This document shows positions 1 to 11,500 of a DNA stretch of 64,000 bases, in pieces. Position 1 is the first letter of the stretch; each line of letters begins with the position of its first letter. Both the position numbers and the translations under genes were made by a program. Origin of the DNA: Acanthopleura granulata (Eukaryota > Mollusca > Polyplacophora > Chitonida > Chitonidae); the NCBI GenBank assembly GCA_016165875.1, contig JABBOT010000009.1, forward strand, positions 15,044,566-15,108,565. The letters run 5' to 3'. The notes under the pieces were generated by a model that saw only the letters and a list, made by a program, of their open reading frames with translations, did no database searches and was not told the DNA's origin.

Positions 1-117
1 TATAATAAATAAATAAATGAAGGCATTTCTGAACATAATGGTGCATGTCTAAGTAACTTGGCCGTATGAAGGAGTGAAGCGTGTCCATTTTATTAACAAG
101 AATCATTTGGAAAAGTC

Positions 118-330
118 AATTAGGGCAGGCTGTAAATTCAAGTCATGCTCATGCTGGCGCCCTCACCATACGTGGAAAAATCCGCCAGCAACCTGCGGAT
201 GGCCATGTCGTTCCCCAGGCTCTGCCCTGTTTCCTCCATCCATAATGCACCCAGCCCTGGTGCAAGTGAAATATTCTAAAGTATACGGCGTGAAATTGAA
301 AAAAAAATAATAATAAAAAAATAAATAAAT
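118..330 (+). mobile_element. Main-family SINE, diverged (copy A)
   Basis: Recognisable blocks: caagtc...gctcatgctgg, gccagcaacctgcggatgg, ctgccctgtttcctcc, gtgaaatattct and (aaat)n. The same insertion is at 18160-18365, so it predates the duplication. Confidence 0.85.
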
Positions 331-1736
331 AAATCTTTAGAGGAGGAGGATGTCCTGAGAAATCAGTCTGGAACCAGAGTCATCGCCAAACGAATTCCAG
401 GTTTGAGCTTCTGCCGACACCAGTACAGAGCGAGTACAGAGCACACTTGATGCACGAAATTTTTGCAGGGAACGTTGTTTGTAGGCAGAATCAAATCGCA
501 GATAGGACATGGAGCCTTCGTTTGTATAGCGAGGTCAAGAGTGTTTTGTTGTGTGTCCTACTTTCTGAACCGTCATTCGTAAGGCAGACACCCTGTGTAC
601 ACAAACAGATAGCCTTGTAGTTAAGGTTGCATAACGTATCTGAAAGTGGCGAACACTGCAGTGAACTATCTCTCTCGTTCGGACCACGTCATAGATTACA
701 GCAACATACATATATTGCTTATATGTATAGTTGGCACGGGGATGGAGTGCAGTGTACTTAATACAAAAGAGACATCCAAATAAACTGCTGCGGTTTTTCT
801 AGTCAGGTAATAGGTAAATAAGGAAATTTTTGTAAAATTACATGACTGAGGTAATGCATAAGCTACAAATTAATAAACACCTTGTTTGTTCATTTTTTTA
901 CTAAAAAAACCGAAATACTTTATGTGCGAGTCACTTTTAAAGGCTAAGTGCACTAAGTATACATTGCACGCTTTGCTCGTGCGTTTTTATGGATTTCATT
1001 TCCGACACTGAACTAACGATGTCGAGAGCTGTGAAAGTAACACTGCATCGGACGTGGCTGGATTGTCTACCAACTGAACAATCAAGGCACTGAAACGTGT
1101 AAATATTTGCATGCATAAAGCAACTAATCACCCCAGGCATGTAAGGCCTTAGTTTCTACAGGGTGCTGTGCACATGGTTTCGAAAGTAACTCCAATCGTC
1201 GTCGAGAAATACATGAACACCATTATATAGACAGCGTCGTCGGTAGAGTGGTAGGGCTTGACACCCTTAGGCGTGAGGCACTATCGTGTCCGTGTTTTCA
1301 CAGGTCTCAACATGGTTGTTTAAGGGTTGGGCAATGAAACCTACACTTCTCATTCACACTGAACACTAGAGTTTGAATGATACCACGGGATCACGCGGAA
1401 TCTCCACTTCTGAGAATGAGCCTTCTGGCAAATACTTATGCTATTTTTTAAATAGTAATAATACTAATAAATTTCTAATAAAAGCAGTTTACAATAGGAT
1501 GCAAAGAATAATTAAAATGAAAAGGAAACATATTTCTGTGACTTGGGACGCCCATTCTGATTGACAAGTGATACACGATTATCAGATTTCGTTTACATTG
1601 GAGAGGCTATAGGTTACCCTACAAGGACCTTTCCCACCTAAACTAACCCACGTTCAAGCTGTGTACTCTGTTGTTCATTCCTGTCTTCGGGGTGACAATT
1701 TGTCAGGAAACTGGTAAAGCAGTATGCATATATAAC

Positions 1737-1769
1737 GGAATAATAATGATAATAATGATAATAATAATA

Positions 1770-1801
<32 letters not shown>

Positions 1802-1835
1802 AATAATAGCAACAACAACAATAATAATAGTGCTT
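1737..1835. repeat. (AAT/GAT)n microsatellite, copy A
   Basis: Trinucleotide runs aat, gat and aac. Orthologous to 19566-19685 in copy B. Confidence 0.9.
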
Positions 1836-2299
1836 TTATTTCAGATCTGGATCCATCAACATGTAGGAAATTACGACCGCGTATGATTGCGGTTTGTAAA
1901 ATAATGCTAAATTACGAGGTCACTTCGCTTATAAAGCAGAAAACAACACCTAAGCGTGTTAAATCATAAAACAAAGGTTTTAAATTACATCAACATCATC
2001 TGCACAGTTTCTAATTTGTGGAATTTCATATGTTTTAGATTTTAAAAGCGTTAACATTACAAATGTTTTATTCCCTAAGATTAATATTATTTATATTATA
2101 AGTGAAATATTTTGGTGTGCTTCGTAAAACACGAATCAAATAAATAAATGTATCATTTCAGTTTACATAAGGAGAGTGGTTGGTTTGAAGAGAATGGGTA
2201 GTTATAAGTACGTAATTGTGCTATATCCTTTGTGCAGGCACGTGGCACCGACTGCTCAGTCCTTTCAGGGTGTGAAAACTGGTCAAGATTGCACATGCT

Positions 2300-2340
2300 T
2301 ATTTAAAAGCAGAGCGCAAAAACATCTACCAATCAATAAC
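2300..2340 (+). promoter_or_regulatory. Candidate TATA region of the pseudogene copy
   Basis: TATTTAAAAGCAGAGCGC is retained from the duplicated promoter. If still active it could drive a transcript containing only the leader exon and remnant tail. Confidence 0.3.
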
Positions 2341-2714
2341 TGTTAAGTATTTGTTTTTACGTCAAGAATATGTGAACTGGTTACTTAGAAGATGGTGATA
2401 TTTGTTTATTTGGTGTACACACACACGGCTGAATAATTCCACAATATACGTCCTGATCATCCTTCAGTCCGCAAAATACAGGAATCCTCAGGGTATTACA
2501 CCGCATGATTTGTACACCGATCTGTTTTTGTCGCTGTTGTGATGACACAGGTGTTTTCAGCTGTGAAAGGAATTATGTTCACTGCTGCTGGCGGTCAGTA
2601 TCTTCCCCTGATCTCCTTTTCCTCCTCTCTATTCATAACATGTCAGTATCTATAAGCTCGGTTGATGCAACCGTTTTGTATTCCTTGTGTTCTCCCAGAA
2701 GACTCCAAGCAACC

Positions 2715-3830
2715 ATGTACTATCTTTTTCTCCTCATGGCCACGGTGCTAAACGGTGCACGGGTAAGAGCTGTGATTTATTTATTTATTTTTATTTTTAT
2801 GTCATTTTTTATTTGTTTACATATGGAGCGCCTAATGGTTTAGTGGTTAAGGTACCTGCCTATCAACATCCAGTCATGGACAGGAAGTTTGCAAATTCCT
2901 ACATTCTTACCAGTCGTATCGCGTTTCACTGGTCATAATAATCCGGCTTCGACCCTGGCGTACCGATTACGCTGGTGTGGCCGTTTAGGTTCGCGAGGCT
3001 TGTTTCCCACCAGTATGATGTGCATATCTGAACGTAGCATCACCTGAGACATTTCCTTTGTTATTTTGCCTCACCCATAAAGCTGACCGTAAAGTGATAA
3101 ATTCTTGCGCGACAACCCAGTAAATCATTGTTGCATTATTGACCCAAAAAGCCCATTTTGGTTGGTACATGAATGTCGGTTTCGACACCTAGATTCAGAA
3201 TTCTTCACTAATATGACAGCAGCCGGGTTTGTTCGTGGGAGAAACCGGATTAAACCAGAGATCTTTGTTAATTACTTGCCAAACATCCTTACTTAGAGCC
3301 GCAACCGACACAAAGAGAGCTGCATTCGAAAACGCTCTCACATTTGATACCACGGAGGCAGACGACTGCTGGGGGTTTCTTCACTGCCACCACCGGGTCA
3401 CGGTAGTTCCTTACCGGGACCTATTCGTAGCAACGTCAATCCGTCCGTATTCCCGGGCCATCACGCACCGCCACCATTGTCCAGCACGTCTTCCCCCCGA
3501 TCACCCCCTGGTGGTCCCTCCCGGCCGCGAATCATCTTCAGGCACCGATAAGCTCAAATCCCCGGAAACATGCCTAGAACACTATTCCCAGGTCGTTTAC
3601 CTCCCTTGGAAGCTTCCCCAGGAGTTCATCTCTGATACTTAGCAAACCGCCACCGCCGCCTGAAAACCACTTTCCTGGAAGCTTCCCCAAGAGTTTATCT
3701 CCGCCACTCAGCAAATAATCTAGGTCACAATTTTCAGGCAATTTCTCTCGGCCACCTTTTCCAGGCAACTTCACTGGGCTACATTTTTTCTGGATTTTTT
3801 TCACCCTTCTGTTAACAGGCTTCTGTACTC
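2715..3830 (+). pseudogene. Decayed copy of the CUB/sequon gene
   Basis: Exon 1 (2715-2762, MYYLFLLMATVLNGAR|gtaaga) is intact with a good donor. Exon 2, exon 3 and the first part of exon 4 are missing through two deletions relative to copy B. The tail from about 3350 matches exon 4 from about 25836, but it has in-frame stops (for example after the segment matching the IICRHG region), lacks the Pro11 segment, and loses similarity after about 3785. The CUB domain cannot be made. Confidence 0.85.
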
Positions 3831-3834
3831 TAGC

Positions 3835-4570
3835 ATATGCAATTAGGTGAGATACATATACACCACATCAATGGCTTTCTGGAATATTACCATTCATAAA
3901 TGTATAGTTAAACAATATCGAAATAAATAAATACACAGCCAGCTCTATCAAATTGCCACAAATAGAGACAATGTAGTCCACGTGGGCATGCATCGTCACT
4001 TCATCTGTTCACTTATTTATTAGATTGACGCCAAACACCGTTCTCATATATGCTTTTACCTTCAACCCAAACGTTGTTATTCTTAGAGTAGCATCGAGTG
4101 TATGGTTTGTGGCAAGCGAATAATGTATCACGAAAAAAACTGCAATTAGTTGGATACATAAAAAATCCAAAAAAAAATCCAAAAATGAAAAATGAAACCG
4201 TTTTATGTGAGGTCAAATCCATCTGATGCTGGATTCTTCTCCAAACGTACGTATTTACACCGTCTGTTACACCGAGTTATGTAACACCCACCGTGTAATG
4301 TAATAATAACTTCAGTGTCATGTAATATCAACGCGTAAAGAACAATCAGACTGACAAATAAATGGCGGTGATAATTGAAATCAAGAGACTGCTGGGGATA
4401 AAACTAAAGTAATGTTTAAAACGACTGCTTTTCTTGGGCACACTCGTACCCAATGTGTAAAATGAACTTTGCGAACCCCTGAGGATTCCACAGGGCACTA
4501 GCTCGTCTAGTATTCGAAATAACTATAAGAAACGTTGTTTATCATTTATTTAGCAAAAGCATGTGTCCCA
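3835..4570. other. Intergenic, nothing recognised
   Basis: AT-rich sequence after the end of similarity to the CUB gene and before the 45-bp array. There is an A-rich stretch near 4130-4190 and no coding signal. Confidence 0.6.
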
Positions 4571-4574
4571 GAGT

Positions 4575-5260
4575 AAGAGTTTGCTGGTGATTATTTACCA
4601 AAGCCATGCCCTTCAAAGCTTGAGGTTTTTGGTGATTATTTACCAAAACCATGCCCTTCAAAGCTTGAGGTTTTCGGTGATTATTTACCAAAACCATGCC
4701 CTTCAAAGCTTGAGGTTTTCGGTGATTATTTACCAAAACCATGTCCTTCAAAGCTTGAGGTTTTCGGTGATTATTTACCAAAGCCATGCCCTTCAAAGCT
4801 TGAGGTTTTTGGTGATTATTTACCAAAGCCATGCCCTTCAAAGCTTGAGGTTTTTGGTGATTATTTACCAAAGCCATGCCCTTCAAAGCTTGAGGTTTTT
4901 GGTGATTATTTACCAAAATCCATGCCCTTCAAAGCTTGAGGTTTTTGGTGATTATTTACCAAAGCCATGCCCTTCAAAGCTTGAGTTTGCTGGTGATTAT
5001 TTACCAAAACCATGGCCTTCAAAGCTTGAGGTTTTCGGTGATTATTTACCAAAACCATGTCCTTCAAAGCTTGAGGTTTTTGGTGATTATTTACCAAAGC
5101 CATGCCCTTCAAAGCTTGAGGTTTTTGGTAATTATTTACCAAAGCCATGCCCTTCAAAGCTTGAGGTTTCTGGTAATTATTTACCAAAGCCATGCCCTTC
5201 AAAGCTTGAGTTTGCTGGTGATTATTTACTAAAGCCATGTCCTTCAACTTCAAGTTGTTG
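4575..5260. repeat. 45-bp minisatellite, about 15 copies, downstream of the P450
   Basis: A direct tandem array with a 45-bp period and one HindIII site (AAGCTT) per unit. Units differ at a few positions, and one unit near 4917 has a 1-bp insertion. Because 45 is divisible by 3, several frames on both strands stay open; I regard these as non-coding, since the insertion breaks the plus-strand frame and the 15-residue repeats have no gene context. On the minus strand the array begins about 110 bp after the P450 stop, and the first AATAAA on that strand lies beyond it, near 4547. The array may therefore lie in the P450 3' UTR (inference). Confidence 0.95.
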
Positions 5261-5372
5261 ATGATTTGTTTACCAAACAACGTTGCTAGGAAGCCTGAGG
5301 TTGTTGGTATTTATATTTTTAAAAATCTATTAGTTTTACTTCCACACCACTTGGCAGAATGACAAGTAGTGG

Positions 5373-5583
5373 CTATTCCCTTTCGGTGACCCTAAGTCTG
5401 TATGGCCAGGGCTTGATGACCAGACCCGGCTTGAAATCCCGGGGGTCACTGGAAGGAAGAGGAGAGTTGGGGTCAGCGCTGAAGTTGAACGTCTGTAACA
5501 GTGTCGTTATGTAGAGGAAGATCCGGGATCTGGCGAAGGTCTCGCCGACACAGGAGCGGCGTCCTACCCCGAACGGCATGAGG
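5373..5583 (-). CDS. P450 exon 7 (heme loop, C-terminus, stop)
   Basis: Acceptor ctccaacag, then LMPFGVGRRSCVGETFAR and 50 more residues to the stop. The FxxGxRxCxG heme signature is complete. Confidence 0.95.
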
Positions 5584-8500
5584 CTGTTGGAGAGACCACA
5601 AAGCACAAGCGTCAGCTATACAGGGATGGTCTTGGGTTTTCCCCGGGCTCTGCCCGGTTTCCTCCCACCACAATTCTGGCCGCCGTCCCATAAGTGAAAT
5701 ATTCTTAAGTCAGAGGTAAAACACCATTCAAATAAATAATCAAATCTTCATCTGTGTGTTTTGTTCAAGTCTGTTGTACACATTTAAGAGAAACACTTTC
5801 ATTGGTCACATTATCCCTTTCGCTCTGACATTTTATGGGTCGAATGTTCTTGAACTGAGCTGGAATTACCAACCGAATATGCAAGAGTCAATCCTGAAAT
5901 CATGGTATAGAGAATGCCACGCTGAACCTCCCCCAGTAACAATTTCGTGCTTTCATGTCTTATGTATTAAATGTGACGACAACACACCATTTTAAGCAGT
6001 TTTAGACTTCTGACGTCGTATAAATTGTGTTTATCACCACTGGATTTTTGTACCAAATTCCGCTTAAGCCATGGTGCTAGGGGGTGTGCAAGTTATTCCT
6101 TCTTACATGAACACTTACATGTTGCGATTGTTTTTACTCTCCACGCCGTAGTGTCTTATATTTCGCTATGTGGTACGAAATCAGTCTTTTGCTAGAAATC
6201 CATTATGGCCGCCAGTGCAAGTGAGCCATACTCACAGGAAATCAAACTATATAGATACTAATGGAGCACAGCCCTGTACAGATGTGTAATAAAGTGTACA
6301 TATAAGTAAAATGTATAGCGTATTATAACAGTTACCAGGAATTCCAAGTTAATTTCCATATAATGTCATGAGAAATAATTAAGAACCTAGGCGTCAAAAC
6401 TCACGTTCGTAAACACAGGAGAATGCGAAAAGAACGTCACAATAATAGGAGATCGCCAGAATAATGAATAAATCCCGCGGTTTAAATAAAGTTGAGTTCT
6501 GGACTCCTACATCAAACATTAGGTTCCAGGTTAACAAAAACCGCACGGTTTTTCAGTTACTCTCGTGCCGTCTTTTGGTTATTTCCATTGCAATCTCACG
6601 AGAACGCCAGAACTTTTACTGGCGACTCTGTTGAGCTGATACGAGGGAGTAGCGCATGGAAACTGGTCAACAAATGGGGCAGCGAATATAAAAGTGGCCA
6701 ATTTAAAAATTCACAATCCTGGATTCAAAGTACCCTTATAAGAATTGCAACTGAAAAATAAACGATACATCAGGCAGGGAAAACGAATGTGATCACCACG
6801 AAGTGGTTCCACTATACCCAGTGGTGCTCAGTACAGTTTACTGTTTGATCAAATGGCCTTACAGCATAAGGCTGGCAGACAAAATGGGGCTGATATCTAT
6901 ACATAGGCCCGACAAAGGAAATGGGAGTAGCTCTATTCTAGAAAGGCCTCGCGTTTTGTATATCATGGAGACGGCTGGAGCTCACTAGTGGTCGCATTCG
7001 TCTTGCATACTATTGAAAATGTAAAATTTTTCCCCTAACAACGGCCACTACCAGTAATCTATACACAAGTTCAACTAGTCACTCACATTCGTCTTGCATA
7101 CTATTGAAAATGTAAAATTTTTGCCCTGACAACGGCCACTACCAGTAATCTGTACATAGTTTCAACTAGTAACATTACAACTTACGCTTTCCTCTTAGGG
7201 TTATCGGCCGAGATGAGTTGTCCCTCCTGATCGAGAAATCTTTCAGGTTTAAATTCCCAAGGGGCGCTCCAGGTGTTCTCGTCGTGGTGGATGAGCCACA
7301 TGTTAGCCATCACCTAAAGCAAACCAACCGTAAAAAAGGAATAAAAATAATTGTTCGCCAAATAGCCAGTCAAAGCTTACAGGGAAAGACCACACAAAAA
7401 TGAAGTTATAGAGGGTGAAAAGACAATCAAAAACTGTATCTAAATATATCTTCACCGAATTTTCTTTAGACTTTTTACCAGTCAGTTATATGTGGTCAGA
7501 TGTCTTCATTTTGTGGTGTTTTTGTGAACCATATTGATAATGTGGTTCACCGGTGACGTCACCCATACTTTCCTCAGGACCTAAAGCAGAAATTCAATGT
7601 CATATTACCATTTTAACACACAGGTAAAAATTACAGCAGCAAACTTCTTAAGAACTTTATTCAGAGCTAAACATAAAAATAGGGCACCGGTAAACGGGCC
7701 CAAGTGAAGAGGTAAAGGCTATGATACAGCCCTAGACATGTTTGACTTGTCATGTTTGTGGAAAGCATAAGTTCCTGAGAAGATATGGCCTGGAGAACAT
7801 GATGCGGACAAGGGAACAGACATGGGCAGACTTTTGAGTGGAGGTCATGACATAACGCGTAGACATAAATGATCCTGATCAAGGTCATGACACGCCCTCC
7901 AGACATAAGGAACATTTTTGCAAAGTATAGGCTTCTGTAAAAGCATCGTTTCTAAGTTATGGCCCGGACCAAAATTTTAGAATTATGTGCAATGGTGACC
8001 TTGAGCTCGAGCAAAGGACCCTGGATCAAGGTCATGACACACCACCCTGGCCTGATGAAAATTTATGCAAAGTATAAGTTTCTACAAAGGTTTCGTTAAA
8101 AAATCATGATCCGGACGAGGACAGACGGACGGAAAACGCCATAAAATAACACGTCCGTTTCCTTCGAAAGTGGGCGTATAAAAAGTATACAAAGTTTTGT
8201 GACGTAACTGGTCATTCACGCCATCAATATGTTCCGTATAACCCACCATACAATCAAAACATCTCACCACATTTCATTTCGTTAAAAAAATCTAAAACCT
8301 TCAGTGTATGTATTTTTATATACAGTTCTTGATTAGCTTTTCACCCACCATAACCATAACTTGAGTGATCTTTCGCTTTAGCCTTCTTGACAGAACATCT
8401 GACACTTCTCACCAGCTTGCCGTCAAAAATCAAGGCTTGGAACCGTTCGAGTCGGCTCAAGAAGATTTTCCGGACACCGGCACTGGAGAAAAAGCCTGCA

Positions 8501-11500
8501 TGCAATGATCTAATCCTAGCGGTGTTAAAAGGAAACTATAAAGCAGACAAGTGGCTCGTAATACAGACATACCCTATAATCTAGCGGTTTCCATACAATG
8601 AAGAAGAGCTTACCGGAATTTTGACGACGGGGTTTGAGGAGAATTAAAATTGTTTTTTACCTTCTTACTTCGTTAGGAGACCGTTTTCTCGTGCAATTCA
8701 CATTTACTGTGTCAGGCGCCTTTCCGCCCTCACTGTTCCTATCAGGGGCCTGGGTGAAAAACAGGCCGCCGACGGCGCGGATAGAGTCGTTTCTGCAGTG
8801 TTCTATTTGTCTTCCCTCCGACTGACGTGGATGTTTGCATCTTGAACTCGTCTCCAACTTGCCGAAGATCGGTTTACCGCGGGCACCCCGGTTTTATATA
8901 TTTTAAACTGTTGCCGCCATTGTACAAGCGAAATATTTATATGCAACATGGGACGTACAATCAGTCGATCAATTAATCTAAACTGGAATATGTAAGATCT
9001 CCCTGATAATCTGTGAACCAGTTTTCTGCTTGTAGGCCAACTCGCATTTGTGCTCGTTAAAAACGCGTTTCCTCCTTTAGATAAGACAGAACGAAATGTC
9101 GTGGATAAAAGCATATGTACCGAAAACAAATTTCAATACGCTACGCCATCGAAAAGTATTCTTAACAAAGACGCGCTGTTCGGCTTTACCAAAGAAAAGC
9201 ATAGAGATAAGAAAGACTGACATTTGCTGATAGATTTTTATGTCAAGTTTTGAGGCTCTATGACAACAGCTTTTGTATTTGTGCACAAAACAAATTGGCA
9301 CCATGTCAAACCAGCATTACCCTCACCGCCACAATCATTTCAGGCAAATACTCTTTAGGGCGAACTTACCGAAGTGTTGGCAGGGATAAGGTATCCTCTG
9401 AGCATGACGTCATCCGTCGTCAAGTGTGGCAGGCCAAGAGGAACGTGCGAAATGTATCTTAGCAACTCAAAGATGGCGGCCATGGTGTAGGGCATGTTGG
9501 AGCGATCCTTCAGACTAGAGAGTCTTTCTCGGCCAATCACTGCGTCTATCTCTCGCTGAATCGTCTTAACCACTTCAGGGTGCTTGGCAATGATGAGGAA
9601 GAAAGCATTTAAAGATCCGAGAGTTGTTATAGAGCCTGTAAGTAACCAGAAGATTTGATTTAATTTAATTTGTTTGGTTTTTAATTGCTGTGCTGCAGAA
9701 CTAGAAAAAAACTGAGAAAAGAAAGCACTCAGAATGAACCAATGGCCTGGAGACAACTACCTCAAGTACTGTTTCCATGTGAGTGCTTATCATCTTGATT
9801 ATACGGAGGAATTTCCGACAAAATTCGTCATTTAATCTAACAGTAAACAGGACAGTATTTTGGTTTGAGCCTATTTGGGTAGCTTTACAGATTTGACGAA
9901 GTTTATCTTCATTTTAAACAGAGACGCCAGTCACTGTCGGTAATAAAAATTTCAATAGGCCTAAGTCCAGGTTTTGCATCGTTTTACTAAGATATAAAAC
10001 GTTTAAGTTGATTGGAGATAACTATTTTTGATTTAAAATCTCCAATATAGTCTTTTTAGATGTCGTGATAACACAGATTGTTAGGTAATTTTAATCCCGT
10101 GATGTCTGTAATAATTTGTCATTATAACTGTATTTTATTCACCTAAATCTGTTTTTACCAAGATCGTAAGGTGCATACATATATAAAATACTGAAATACG
10201 GCGAAAGGCAGCTTTTTGGGTGTCCGATGTTTAGAGCCTGTTGCGTAGCCATGACTACTGTTACACCTACTGGACAAGGATCATAACCCTTTAGCAGTTT
10301 GAAACCATTTCATCGCAGGCACCGATAAATAGAATCTCAGACTTTCTCAAGGACTAACATTTTACGTTAGATGCACGGATTTTGCGCTTTATGCGTGGAA
10401 AGATCTGCAATCGACGGATGGTCGTGAGTTTCCCCTGGACTCCGGCTTTCTCCCACCATAGTTACAGCTGACCGCCGTCGTATAATTGAAATATTCTTGA
10501 GTAAATAAATAAACAAATAAATATAATTTTTGGGTGGAGAAAACCGGAATGCATGGAAATCTTTAACTTCCGCTCTTCGCCATGTACGTGACAATACCCC
10601 TGACTAAGAGCCACAGCCGAATCACCAAGGGGGATTGGAACCGGCGGCCTCTTTGGTCGGGAGCTGATTAGCCAAAATTGTTCACTTGAAAGTGAAAAGC
10701 GAAAAACTACGAATAAAGGTTGTTTTGTACTTCCGGCGAACAGATACGAAGTCACCTGTTGAAAGTTGTGTAAATCGCGTGGCGTCACAAGTAGCATACA
10801 GCTGTTCACTGTGAAAAATGAGCTACCTACTAATGAAATCACAAGATTTCTGGTAGGTAATAACTCGTCGTTTGGGACATAAAATGACACAAACCTACTG
10901 ATATCCCATTACGCTGAAGGATTGACTTTCAGGAAAATATATATTTTAGGAATACCGCTCCAAGATAGCTCGGGTTTCATTGGTGTCATTTGCTTGAAGC
11001 ACTGTGCGATGACCTTTTACCCGAAACAATTTGTGTCCACGTTTCCGATTTCTGTTATCAAAAATAATCTAAAAAGACCCACTGGCATTTTGATGAAACG
11101 TCGCAAACAGACATTTGATAGGAAATTATACTAAGTTTTTTGTCAACTGATTTCTACTTTTGCTGATTTGATAATATATATGTAACTGGCTTTGCATGTA
11201 TGATGTCAGAACGACATTTTCAGTATATTCCTTTCATAGTGTAAGGCTCAAATATTGATTGATTGAAATAAGATGAGGTTTACAAATCCTTTGTTAAATA
11301 CTGCAGAGATGATAAAATATGGTCATGGCCGAATGATAACATTATACCCCTTATGTTCAGCTGAATGTAATGTGTATATTTAAATTAAGAGGGACTGTTG
11401 GTTATGAAACGTATAATGTACTTATACTTAAGAAAGTTTGGTACTACATGGTTCATGGAAAGTATCTTAACTCTTCAAATCCAGCCGAACACGGTCGTTC

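Larger units (their letters stand above)
12..3830 (+). repeat. Segmental duplication, copy A
   Basis: Collinear with 18055-26330 by direct reading. Shared blocks include the truncated SINE near 118-330, the 541-860 block, the microsatellite at 1737, the 1870-2760 block with the signal-peptide exon, and the 3160-3345 and 3350-3780 tail blocks. Identity in aligned stretches looks close to nine in ten, not computed. The copy may extend off the left edge. Confidence 0.9.
5584..7185 (-). other. P450 intron 6
   Basis: Contains a 5'-truncated SINE (5612-5748) close to the exon 7 acceptor and the 91-bp duplication. I see nothing else recognisable in 5750-6985. Confidence 0.8.

Noticed and set aside
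4542..5280. Long open frames across the 45-bp array on both strands (15-residue repeat proteins)
   Set aside because: They exist because the period is a multiple of 3. A 1-bp insertion breaks the plus frame, there are no splice or start signals, and composition follows the DNA repeat.
9355..9369. Extension of P450 exon 5 past 9370 to the stop at 9355
   Set aside because: The TCG|gtaagt donor and the in-phase exon 6 at 7313 give the conserved K'-PERF region. Reading through truncates the enzyme before the heme loop.
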